Source: Planctomycetaceae bacterium (GTDB taxonomy: Bacteria > Planctomycetota > Planctomycetia > Pirellulales > Thermoguttaceae). From it: a DNA stretch of 5,487 bases. How positions within the stretch are numbered: the first letter of the stretch is position 1; every line of letters begins with the position of its first letter. The stretch lies in the NCBI GenBank assembly GCA_031274045.1, contig JAISQS010000437.1, forward strand, positions 1 to 5,487, read 5' to 3'. The notes below the pieces were generated by a model, which was not told the origin of the DNA, searched no databases, and saw nothing but the letters and a program-made list of their open reading frames with translations. Position numbers and translations under genes: made by a program. This document shows positions 1 to 5,487 of the stretch, in pieces.

Positions 1-42
1 GTCAAAGACGGATATTCCGCTGATACATTACCTAAAAACTAA

Positions 43-80
43 CTTCGGGAGCAAGCCCTCGTCGCTAACGACTTCCCGCC
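43..80 (-). terminator. Hairpin repeat, possible terminator of the thioredoxin-like gene
   Basis: An outer stem CGGGA (46-50) pairs with TCCCG (74-78), and an inner stem GTCG (61-64) pairs with CGAC (69-72) around a CTAA loop. Read on the minus strand, the structure lies about 55 bases after the thioredoxin-like stop codon and is followed a few bases later by TTAGTTTTTAGG. A weak intrinsic terminator is therefore possible. The T-run is not directly against the stem, so this is not a textbook case. Part of the structure (TCGGGAGCAAGC, 45-56) recurs inverted at the right edge of the window, so it is also a copy of a dispersed repeat. Confidence 0.35.
45..56 (+). repeat. Left copy of edge repeat TCGGGAGCAAGC
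   Basis: The 12-mer TCGGGAGCAAGC reappears as its exact reverse complement at 5475-5486. The similarity extends imperfectly for several bases more: both copies carry CTCGT just beyond the match, with small differences between. GC-rich palindromic units scattered between genes are common in planctomycete genomes. Two copies in 5.5 kb of otherwise AT-rich intergenic sequence suggest such a family, but a whole genome is needed to prove it. Confidence 0.45.
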
Positions 81-132
81 TAACGTCTGTTGTACTTTTT
101 AAGTTTTGGAACAAGTCTACTGTGATTTTATT

Positions 133-675
133 TTAGTGTGGCTTTGGTTTGTTTCCGATGCCTACTTCGGTGTAATGTTGTTTTGTGTTTTTGTTTCTTG
201 TTGACAGTTGTATTGCGATGTGCATTTGGATGGCGAGTTGTTCTAGTGGTTCTTTGCCTGTTAGTCTTTGGATTTCCATTCCGTCTGAATTGAGTATCAA
301 TATAGTTGGAAATCCGTTTACTCTGTGCAATTCACAAATCGAAGCCGATGCCGCCGCATCAATTGACACACAAACAAAACGTTTCGATAACCGCTTAATT
401 TCGTTGTCATTGAACAACTCCAACGACCGTTTACAACTATCGTTGTTCGGAATCGTGAATAGAACAACAAGCGGTTTGCTCTCGGCTTTCGCTGTTGCCA
501 ATGCCGTATTGAAATCGTATAAAAAGAGTGGTTTGTTGTCATCTTTGGTGTCGTTTAATATTTTCGATTCATGGGTTGAATTTGATTGTAAATTACTTTC
601 ATGCGGAAAAAAAAGCAGTATTGAAATTATCAACAATACTGCCGCTGCCAAAAAAAATCGTATTTTTGTTACCAT
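133..675 (-). CDS. Membrane-anchored thioredoxin-fold protein with a degenerate active site
   Basis: This 180-residue protein has an uncleaved-looking signal anchor (about residues 5-23, RFFLAAAVLLIISILLFF), a Ser/Asn/Asp-rich linker to about 48, and a thioredoxin-like domain at about 50-158. The domain shows a beta strand PLVVLFT (68-74), the active-site loop, the strand FVCVSIDA (100-107) and the cis-proline loop NGFPTILIL (120-128, Pro123). It resembles the Thioredoxin_7 type, in which FTxxWCxxCKR is expected. Here the segment reads FTIPNNDSCKR, so the Trp and the first, nucleophilic Cys are both Asn, and only Cys81 remains. Classical dithiol oxidoreductase activity is therefore unlikely; a structural, chaperone-like or monothiol role is possible. 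Two other Cys (102, 114) are present. It should sit in the inner membrane with the domain in the periplasm. The gene starts 97 bp after the Cys-module gene on the same strand and is probably co-transcribed. No strong Shine-Dalgarno is seen, but this ATG is the only one that includes the anchor. Confidence 0.85.
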   Translation of the reverse strand: MVTKIRFFLAAAVLLIISILLFFPHESNLQSNSTHESKILNDTKDDNKPLFLYDFNTALATAKAESKPLVVLFTIPNNDSCKRSLELFNDNEIKRLSKRFVCVSIDAAASASICELHRVNGFPTILILNSDGMEIQRLTGKEPLEQLAIQMHIAIQLSTRNKNTKQHYTEVGIGNKPKPH

Positions 676-772
676 GAAAATTTTTCTTATTGTTCTGTTT
701 TTGTTGTGCTAATTTAGTCGGGTTTATTGTGTTGATATTTTCGAGTCGTCGGGTGTGGTTTATGTGATGAAT

Positions 773-3352
773 TTAATACTGTTTTGATTTTTTTGGAAAT
801 GTCGCTGGGCGGGTTGGCAATTCCGATTCGTTTGTATTTTCGGTGTTAGCAACAATTTGTTTTTTTTGTGATTGTTCTTTTTTTGTGTTAGTTGATGCGT
901 TTTGTTTATTGTTGTTTGTGCTGATCAAATTTGTCAGTGGTGAGATTAGTTGGTTGATATTTTTTCCGGTGGTTGTTAGGAGGTTTTCGGTGGTTTGTTG
1001 TTTTGGTTTGTTATTTTTTGTGGTGTTATTTGTTTTTGTGTAGGAGTTATTTTTTGTTTGGTTTTTTTGTTTATTGTCGTTATTTTTTAGGAAGTTTACT
1101 GCGGATGTCAGCAAGTTTTCGTTTTTTTGTTCTGTCTGTTTTTTGTCTTCGTTGTTATTTTTTGGGAGGTAGTTTGCGAGTTGTATGTTTGTGTTTTGGT
1201 TATTTTGTTGTGCAAAATTATTCGTGTTTAACTTATTTTCGGCAAGCTCATTCCTTCTTTTATCATTTTGTAATTTTCTTCTTTGCAATTCCAGCAATTC
1301 TTTTTCTTTTTTGAGTTCTGCTTGTTGTTGAGCGATCAATTGAGCTTGATATTGTTTTTCAAATTTTATCTGTTCAGTTTGTATTGCGAGTTCTTGTAGT
1401 TGTTGTATTTTTTCGGCTTCTATTTTTGCGATGTAGTTATCTTGTTGTTTTTTTGCGTTGAGTTTTGCTTGTATTTTTTCGGCTTTTTCTATTGTTTGTG
1501 ATTTTATTTGGTTGTTATCATTTTCTTCTTCTTGGGTATCTAGTTCTGTTTCTACTTCGTCGAGTGCGGTTAGCATTCCTTCAAGATATGCGCGTTCGAT
1601 GGCGTTTTCTTGATCAATGTTATTTATGTTAATTTTTGATGTTTTATTATTTCCGGTTTCGCCGGTATTGATCTGATTTGGCAATCCTTTTCGCCGGTTG
1701 AATACGGGTTCGGTTGGTACGGAGTGGAATCTTGGCAAAGGCATTTGTGATTTTTTTGCGGTGTTGTTGTTTGTATTTTCTGTGTCAAGATTCTCTTCGT
1801 CGTCGTTTGTGTCATCTGATTCGTTTTGTTCGTTTGTCAAATCGTCGTTATCGTTTTGATCTGGTCTTAGCAACGGCGGAACTCTTAGGTTGTTGGTGTT
1901 TTGCGGTTGGTTTTGTAATCTGTTCTGATTTTGGTATTGGTTTTGTTGTTGAATGTAATTTGGGTTTGAGCGGTAATTTTGTGCGGTTCCGTTGACTTGC
2001 ATGACGTTATCGTAGTTATTTATTGTTGGGTAGCTTGTTGCCGGTATGATTCCTGATCTTGCTCTTGCAATTAGTTCGGCGGCGAGCGGAGCGGCGTTAT
2101 TTGAGACAATACCTATCGGCACAACACCGCCGCAACCCGGACTCATTCCACAAGGACGCGACGGCGTACAACCCTGATGCGTTCCACAAGACTTAATTAC
2201 AACTTGCCCGTTCACTGTCCCATTCTGCAACTGCACACCGTTCGGTGTCATCATCCCGTATGGCGTAACGACTCCCGAAGCCGCAACATATCCGCCGCCG
2301 TTGATTGCCGACACGCCCGGCACGATACCCATTGACACGAGAATCCCGTTTGGTCCCGCGACTGTTGCTGGTTTTGGCGGTAATGTTTTTTGGTTTGGGT
2401 TGGTGTTGTTTGGGGTGTTATTGTTTTGGTTTTGCGGGTTGGATATTGGAGTGGGTGAGTTTGGCGCGGAGGTTATTGTCGGCGGGGCAATATTGGGCAA
2501 AATTGACGCGGGAATTGCAAAATTACCTAAACCGTTGCCAACCAATCCTGCACCAAAATTGCCTGCCGGATATCCGTTGTATGGCATTGCGTTAAAGTTA
2601 GCAGCACCTGACAAGAGGTTGGGTTGCGCGAGGTAATTCGGATACGGAACCCGACCGCAATTCGGAGTCATGCCGCAAGGACGCATCGGACTACAAAACG
2701 GAGTCAATCCGCACGCTCGCGGCGAACGCATTGCCATCAAAGAATTAGGATCAGCCGGATCAATCCAAGTACCACAACCAATCACCTCACAACAAGGATT
2801 TTTAGCCGTACAACCCGCTTTAAGACCACAATGTCTCCGGAATCTTTTACCGGTGTTATTTGTTTTTGATTTAGTTCCGTTTTGGGAGTTATCGTCGTCA
2901 TCTTCGCAACTGCATCCGCCTTTTGCCCCGTGCAATTTGCAAGTACGAACAGTATCACAACCAGTATCAGGCGGACAACCAATCCAAGGCGGACGGTTAT
3001 ATTCAAGACTAATTATATGCCCCCTGTTCACCGCCGTATGAGTACAGCCAGCACTCGCCAAAATAAATACAGACAAAAGAATAAACACCGAAAATAAACA
3101 GAATACACTCATACGAATCGGATCAAATAATCGTTCTTGATTGTGCATTTTTTTTGTATCAAAACTTGGAGTTTGATTGGGTGTTGTTTGTGTTTGGGGG
3201 GTGATTTCGTGTCTGTTTTTCGGGTTGGCTGCTGCTTGCAAAATAAGAAATGCGTGCGCAAAAATACCGATTAGTTTAACGTTAAACTTATCTGCAACCC
3301 GACGGATCAAATCAACTACAATACTGATTTTGTTGAGTATTCTTGTTATCAT
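773..3352 (-). CDS. Large secreted or lipoprotein-like Cys-module protein with coiled coil (unrecognised family)
   Basis: I do not recognise a family. Numbered from the ATG at 3352, the protein has 859 residues. Visible parts: a hydrophobic stretch at about 26-41; a P/T/Q-rich spacer; a second strong hydrophobic segment (82-102) ending in LASAGC, a plausible lipobox with Cys103; four Cys modules at 126-149, 175-194, 214-233 and 389-408; Gly/Pro/Asn-rich linkers between and after them; an acidic Asn/Asp/Glu stretch at about 498-530; a charged, Gln-rich coiled coil at about 580-708; and a disordered Asn/Lys/Thr/Gln tail in which ENLLT occurs twice (745 and 789). A cell-envelope location with disulfides or bound metal is inferred. 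The start is uncertain. The frame is open back to a TTG at 3478 (901 residues). ATGs at 3148 and 3112 would give a standard lipoprotein signal peptide directly. I list the first ATG because the frame before 3148 has linker-like composition and stays open. None of these starts has a good Shine-Dalgarno. The thioredoxin-like gene follows 97 bp downstream. Confidence 0.8.
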   Translation of the reverse strand: MITRILNKISIVVDLIRRVADKFNVKLIGIFAHAFLILQAAANPKNRHEITPQTQTTPNQTPSFDTKKMHNQERLFDPIRMSVFCLFSVFILLSVFILASAGCTHTAVNRGHIISLEYNRPPWIGCPPDTGCDTVRTCKLHGAKGGCSCEDDDDNSQNGTKSKTNNTGKRFRRHCGLKAGCTAKNPCCEVIGCGTWIDPADPNSLMAMRSPRACGLTPFCSPMRPCGMTPNCGRVPYPNYLAQPNLLSGAANFNAMPYNGYPAGNFGAGLVGNGLGNFAIPASILPNIAPPTITSAPNSPTPISNPQNQNNNTPNNTNPNQKTLPPKPATVAGPNGILVSMGIVPGVSAINGGGYVAASGVVTPYGMMTPNGVQLQNGTVNGQVVIKSCGTHQGCTPSRPCGMSPGCGGVVPIGIVSNNAAPLAAELIARARSGIIPATSYPTINNYDNVMQVNGTAQNYRSNPNYIQQQNQYQNQNRLQNQPQNTNNLRVPPLLRPDQNDNDDLTNEQNESDDTNDDEENLDTENTNNNTAKKSQMPLPRFHSVPTEPVFNRRKGLPNQINTGETGNNKTSKININNIDQENAIERAYLEGMLTALDEVETELDTQEEENDNNQIKSQTIEKAEKIQAKLNAKKQQDNYIAKIEAEKIQQLQELAIQTEQIKFEKQYQAQLIAQQQAELKKEKELLELQRRKLQNDKRRNELAENKLNTNNFAQQNNQNTNIQLANYLPKNNNEDKKQTEQKNENLLTSAVNFLKNNDNKQKNQTKNNSYTKTNNTTKNNKPKQQTTENLLTTTGKNINQLISPLTNLISTNNNKQNASTNTKKEQSQKKQIVANTENTNESELPTRPATFPKKSKQY
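1229..1615 (-). other. Coiled-coil segment of the Cys-module protein
   Basis: This part of the large gene encodes about 130 residues rich in Glu, Lys, Gln, Ala and Leu with no Pro or Gly after its first turns. Examples are KAEKIQAKLNAKKQQ and KKEKELLELQRRKL. Hydrophobic residues recur at three- and four-residue spacing, as in coiled coils. It separates the Cys modules from the disordered tail and could serve as an oligomerisation stalk or spacer. The assignment rests on composition and spacing only. Confidence 0.7.
2129..2977 (-). repeat. Four cysteine modules with an 18-nt (six-residue) Cys cadence
   Basis: Three modules follow the same 20-residue pattern C-G-x4-C-[ST]-x2-[NR]-P-C-x5-C-G. 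They are encoded at 2771-2830, 2654-2713 and 2129-2188. A fourth, divergent one at 2906-2977 keeps the first three Cys at the same spacing and then has CSC. Every Cys is separated from the next by exactly five residues. The modules at 2654-2713 and 2129-2188 are the closest pair (RPCGMTPNCG against RPCGMSPGCG), and they also look alike at DNA level (both contain CAAGGACGC), which suggests internal duplication. The first three lie close together; the last is set apart by about 155 linker residues. Confidence 0.8.
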
Positions 3353-3501
3353 TTTGTCATCTTTTTGTTTGGAGTACCGGTTAAAGTTTTTTGTGAGGCA
3401 AGTCAGCGTGAGGAATGAACGACGCGGTGTAAGTTGAACATGCAGATCATTTCGCAATAGAGAATCGGACGAAAACAATCAAATCTTCTGGAATAATCGT
3501 T

Positions 3502-3526
3502 AAAATCAGAAAAATCAGAAAAATTT
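3502..3526 (+). repeat. Tandem 9-bp repeat AAAATCAGA
   Basis: AAAATCAGA occurs at 3502-3510 and 3511-3519 and is followed by a partial third unit AAAATTT. It lies between the promoter candidate and the upstream TTG of the Cys-module gene, so it would fall in the 5' leader. It is short and AT-rich, and no function is evident. Confidence 0.6.
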
Positions 3527-3531
3527 ACCTA

Positions 3532-3559
3532 AATTTACAAATCACTAGGTTTGTTCCAA
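3532..3559 (-). promoter_or_regulatory. Weak sigma-70-like promoter candidate for the Cys-module gene
   Basis: On the minus strand TTGGAA (3559-3554) and TAAATT (3537-3532) are separated by 16 bases. Each matches four of six consensus positions. Transcription would begin near 3525 and run into the Cys-module gene. In sequence this AT-rich such matches occur by chance, so this is only a candidate. Confidence 0.2.
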
Positions 3560-3660
3560 AAACGTGAAAAAGATTGCAGCGTTGTTTTATACCTTGTTAT
3601 GCCGCGCAACTTTTGATGTGTGTGTTTTTGCTAGTCACGCAGCGACGACATCATGCATAA

Positions 3661-3684
3661 CCGGTGATGTAGTACAATCACCGG
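3661..3684. repeat. Perfect 8-bp hairpin CCGGTGAT / ATCACCGG
   Basis: CCGGTGAT (3661-3668) and ATCACCGG (3677-3684) are exact reverse complements separated by an 8-base loop. No T-run follows on either strand, so it does not look like an intrinsic terminator. It lies about 35 bp from the inverted-repeat element. It could be another dispersed palindromic unit or a protein-binding site. Confidence 0.55.
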
Positions 3685-3774
3685 ATCGTGTTCAATCCGT
3701 TCTATGCTTTCGAGTTATTACATTCTGTTAGGAATGTATCGCTCGGTAGAAAAGGAAACCCCAGCCGAGTCTTC

Positions 3775-3791
3775 GCATTCCGTAGGAATGC
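3775..3791. repeat. Internal palindrome GCATTCC-GTA-GGAATGC
   Basis: This is a perfect 7-bp stem with a GTA loop. The same design (stem ending in CC, loop GTA, then GG) appears with altered stem bases at the right end of the element, read on the minus strand as GCAAGCCGTAGGTTTGC. A decayed form (CATTCTGTTAGGAATG) sits at the left end. The three hairpins look like one unit whose stems have changed while the core stayed. Confidence 0.65.
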
Positions 3792-3821
3792 AACCCCGTG
3801 ACTTAACCAACGGTGGCATTT

Positions 3822-3849
3822 GCGTAATTCGGAATGCGTAATTCGGAAT
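3822..3849 (+). repeat. Tandem 14-bp repeat GCGTAATTCGGAAT x2
   Basis: Two identical 14-mers stand head to tail (3822-3835 and 3836-3849). Their ATTCGGAAT core is the reverse complement of the heptamer array that follows at 3867-3898, so the two blocks can fold onto each other. Confidence 0.75.
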
Positions 3850-3865
3850 CAGGAGCAATATCTTT

Positions 3866-3898
<33 letters not shown>

Positions 3899-3957
3899 AT
3901 AATTACAAGAAGTGGGAACATCATTTTCTACCGAGCGATGCAAACCTACGGCTTGCA

Positions 3958-4248
3958 AAACTATGATATTACACGGTTACTAAGGTTGCTTTTGTAAAAA
4001 AATAAGGTCGTAAATAAGGTTTGTTTTACTACAGTGTTGAGGCATTTCACTGATGTATTACAAAATCTGTTAAATCTGCGTAATCTGTTGACGAAATATT
4101 ATTTGTGAACGTTAAAAAATTAGAAAACTTTGTACTACATTCTGCTAACTAGAACGAAGCTGTTTCGCTTGCCTCAAAACTTACAACAGGCGAGACAGTC
4201 CCGCCCTAGTATAGCAACACAAAAAAGAACACTACATTGTTATTGGAA
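3958..4248. other. Gene-free stretch downstream of the pseudopilin
   Basis: Apart from the 9-mer repeat at 4064-4090, I see no gene here. A short imperfect stem (4189-4205, one mismatch) lies about 45 bases after the pseudopilin stop on its strand but has no following T-run. There is no clear terminator for that gene. Confidence 0.5.
4064..4090 (+). repeat. Three tandem 9-mers AATCTGNNN
   Basis: The units are AATCTGTTA, AATCTGCGT and AATCTGTTG, with the first six bases constant and the last three varying. The period equals that of the AAAATCAGA repeat at 3502-3526, but the units differ in sequence. No reading frame crosses it convincingly. Confidence 0.6.
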
Positions 4249-5382
4249 TTACCTCGCGATTCCGCTTGTGACTTCGCCGCCGGAAACAGTTCCGGCTGCT
4301 TTCCAAGCTGTGTAATCAATAGAGTCATTAACGAAATGAACACTACCATCACAAAGCAAAGCGTTGACTCCGTTGTTGTGATAACTGTTCGCTCCGTAAA
4401 AGCCGTGATTCATCCAATTACAAGATGGTACTTTTGAATTCGGCTGCAAAAAAGTACCGAATGTTGTGTATGGATTGCCATGAATCCATGTAGTTAATCT
4501 CAACTCATTGTAGGAAAGTGTTCCGGAATTATTTGTAGCTAGTGTTGCAGGATCACTCCACGTATAACTAGCACTATCTTTAAGTGTGAGATTAACAGCA
4601 ACTAACCTTTTGAGTACACTGTGCGTCTTTTGCATATCGTCAATCGTTCCTGAATGGTCTGTTCCGCCATTACCAGGACACGCTTCAGACATTGCAAGTG
4701 TATTACTCGTACCATCAGTTATTGAGTCTATATTCTTTGACGAATGATAATGAAACAAACCATTCGTTTCAAATTTTCTCTCGCAGTTAAATTCAGTACT
4801 TGCGCTGATACGGAAAATATCATCACCGGAGCAAACAACGTAACACCCCGTCGCTGTCTCACAAGGTACAGCTGTACTTACTTCGTTCGTATCATCAATA
4901 CAAATGTTAAAGGCTCCTTTTGCCTTTTTAATGGAGTTACTTGGACAAGACATGATTGCGATATTTGCCACAATGACGTTTCGCAATTCATACACGTAAG
5001 CATTGGCTGCCATTCCGCCGCCTAAAACAGGTGCCTGACTATAGTCAATCAAACCATGCAAACTCGTTGCTTCCATATACGGCAACAATGTCGCCTGAAC
5101 GGAATACATAGAGTTTGTAACACTCGCACCAGTCTGCCCGTGTCCATCTGTTCCAATGCCCGGAAAGCATTCAAACGTCGAGTGATAGTTGTGCAACGCA
5201 ATTCCAAACTGTCTCATGTTGCTTGAGCAAGTCATTCTTCTTGCGGCTTCTCTTGCTGCTTGGACGGCGGGGAGTAGTAACGCAATCAGCACTCCAATTA
5301 TCGCAATTACAACCAGCAACTCAACTAAGGTAAACGCACAAATCCGATTTTTCGGATTACGTAGTACGCCCCCCCCCCCCAT
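4249..5382 (-). CDS. DUF1559 family pseudopilin-like protein
   Basis: The 377-residue product has a type IV pilin-like N-terminus: RNPKNR, then A16/F17 as the likely prepilin peptidase cleavage point, then FTLVELLVVIAIIGVL with Glu21 at mature position +5 and LLPAVQAAREAARR (37-49). The position before cleavage is Ala rather than the usual Gly. Family hallmarks follow: IALHNYHS (61-68), ITDGTSNTLAMSE (221-233) and the C-terminal NGVNALLCDGSVHFVNDSID...W (338-360). Length is normal for the family. It has a dozen Cys, several in the 146-200 region. Such proteins are presumed to be exported and surface- or envelope-associated in planctomycetes; their role is unknown. The ATG used here adjoins a 12-G run and has no Shine-Dalgarno. 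An ATG at 5429, with GAAAGG five bases before it, would give a 393-residue protein beginning MKSSVKLETLQINMLKW if the run had 13 (or, minus one residue, 10) G. Either expression depends on tract length or the sequence has a homopolymer error. Confidence 0.9.
   Translation of the reverse strand: MGGGGVLRNPKNRICAFTLVELLVVIAIIGVLIALLLPAVQAAREAARRMTCSSNMRQFGIALHNYHSTFECFPGIGTDGHGQTGASVTNSMYSVQATLLPYMEATSLHGLIDYSQAPVLGGGMAANAYVYELRNVIVANIAIMSCPSNSIKKAKGAFNICIDDTNEVSTAVPCETATGCYVVCSGDDIFRISASTEFNCERKFETNGLFHYHSSKNIDSITDGTSNTLAMSEACPGNGGTDHSGTIDDMQKTHSVLKRLVAVNLTLKDSASYTWSDPATLATNNSGTLSYNELRLTTWIHGNPYTTFGTFLQPNSKVPSCNWMNHGFYGANSYHNNGVNALLCDGSVHFVNDSIDYTAWKAAGTVSGGEVTSGIAR
5341..5358. repeat. Hairpin AATCCGA / TCGGATT in the pseudopilin leader codons
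   Basis: A perfect 7-bp stem with a TTTT loop (AAAA on the coding strand) lies within codons 9-14 of the pseudopilin, just after the G-run. It could form in the mRNA close to the start and affect initiation. It may also be a coincidence of the RNPKNR codons. Confidence 0.4.
5369..5380 (-). repeat. G12 homopolymer at the pseudopilin start codon
   Basis: Twelve C on the plus strand (G on the coding strand) begin with the third base of the ATG at 5382 and encode four Gly. Long G-runs at the 5' end of surface-protein genes are classic sites of slipped-strand length change. In this AT-rich window no other run of C or G comes close. Confidence 0.9.
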
Positions 5383-5434
5383 TTTAACATGTTAATTTGC
5401 AAAGTTTCTAACTTTACTGAACTTTTCATATTGA

Positions 5435-5440
5435 CCTTTC
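5435..5440 (-). promoter_or_regulatory. Ribosome binding site GAAAGG for the ATG at 5429
   Basis: GAAAGG lies five bases before the ATG at 5429 on the minus strand, with AAGG/AGGT able to pair with the 16S rRNA tail. It is the only reasonable Shine-Dalgarno near the pseudopilin and argues that translation naturally begins at 5429, ahead of the G-run. Confidence 0.5.
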
Positions 5441-5474
5441 TTTTTCAAAAAAGTTTTTTTGTGATAAACGAGTC

Positions 5475-5486
5475 GCTTGCTCCCGA
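5475..5486 (-). repeat. Right copy of edge repeat TCGGGAGCAAGC (inverted)
   Basis: This is the exact reverse complement of the 12-mer at 45-56 and is cut off by the window end, so its full hairpin cannot be seen. It lies just upstream of the leader of the pseudopilin. Confidence 0.45.
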
Positions 5487-5487
5487 C

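Larger units (their letters stand above)
3353..3720. other. Intergenic stretch upstream of the Cys-module gene
   Basis: This stretch holds the possible TTG-initiated N-terminal extension (3353-3478), a tandem 9-mer (3502-3526), a weak promoter candidate (3532-3559) and a perfect hairpin (3661-3684). Between 3560 and 3660 I see no gene or clear signal. Confidence 0.5.
5325..5429 (-). other. Upstream start and short out-of-frame reading frame into the pseudopilin
   Basis: The ATG at 5429 has the best ribosome binding site in the neighbourhood. It reads MKSSVKLETLQINMLKW, passes through the G-tract in a frame different from the pseudopilin, and stops at TAG (5325-5327) after 34 codons. A second ATG at 5390 is in the same frame. 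I do not think the 34-residue product is a gene in its own right. It is what translation would make while the tract is in its present length. One added G, or two removed, joins this start to the pseudopilin. Confidence 0.55.

Noticed and set aside
185..712. A 175-codon open frame on the plus strand opposite the thioredoxin-like gene
   Set aside because: The minus-strand frame gives a coherent signal anchor and thioredoxin fold; the plus frame shows no domain and is a shadow.
843..1314. Plus-strand frames full of Phe, Val and Leu that resemble membrane proteins
   Set aside because: They are the complement of Asn/Lys/Gln codons in the tail and coiled coil of the large gene; the apparent hydrophobicity comes from T-rich complement sequence.
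2301..3041. Plus-strand frames of about 80-125 codons over the Cys modules
   Set aside because: The regular Cys repeat, shared by three copies, exists only in the minus frame, which settles the coding strand.
104..3561. TTTTGGAACAA at 104-114 and its reverse complement at 3551-3561
   Set aside because: An 11-bp AT-rich match with no extended similarity or structure is close to what chance would give.
4189..4205. Stem GGCGAGA / TCCCGCC as terminator of the pseudopilin gene
   Set aside because: It has one mismatch and no T-run follows on the minus strand.
4744..5025. A 93-codon plus-strand frame inside the pseudopilin gene
   Set aside because: It lies wholly opposite a confidently identified DUF1559 gene and shows no motif.

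Overview
The window most likely comes from a fairly AT-rich planctomycete (Planctomycetota). The deciding evidence is the gene at the right end. It encodes a DUF1559-type pseudopilin with the H-domain core FTLVELLVVIAIIGVL, followed by LLPAVQAAREAARR and a C-terminal DGSVHFVNDSID...W motif. This family is greatly expanded in planctomycetes and rare elsewhere. Nothing visible fixes the genus, and there are no rRNA, tRNA or housekeeping genes.

All three convincing genes lie on the minus strand. Read in the direction of transcription, from right to left, they are as follows. (1) A DUF1559 pseudopilin at 4249-5382. Its start codon is fused to a run of 12 G, and a better upstream start with a ribosome binding site is one base out of frame. 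(2) A gene-free stretch of about 900 bp (3353-4248) with hairpins, short tandem repeats and a roughly 240-bp element bounded by 16-bp inverted repeats. (3) A large secreted or membrane-anchored protein at 773-3352. It has a lipoprotein-like signal, four cysteine modules with Cys at every sixth residue, Asn/Gln/Pro-rich linkers, a long coiled coil and a disordered Asn/Lys tail. (4) A membrane-anchored thioredoxin-fold protein at 133-675, which starts 97 bp after the big gene ends. Its WCxxC site has become NNDSC. The last two genes probably form a transcription unit.

A short inverted pair of a dispersed repeat (TCGGGAGCAAGC) lies at the two edges of the window. The left copy is part of a hairpin followed by a T-run and may serve as the terminator of the thioredoxin gene.

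The most interesting signals are the G12 tract, which could switch the pseudopilin on and off or could be an assembly error, and the unrecognised Cys-module protein paired with a thioredoxin-like protein that has lost its nucleophilic cysteine. Long open frames on the plus strand opposite the big gene are shadows of its skewed codon composition.
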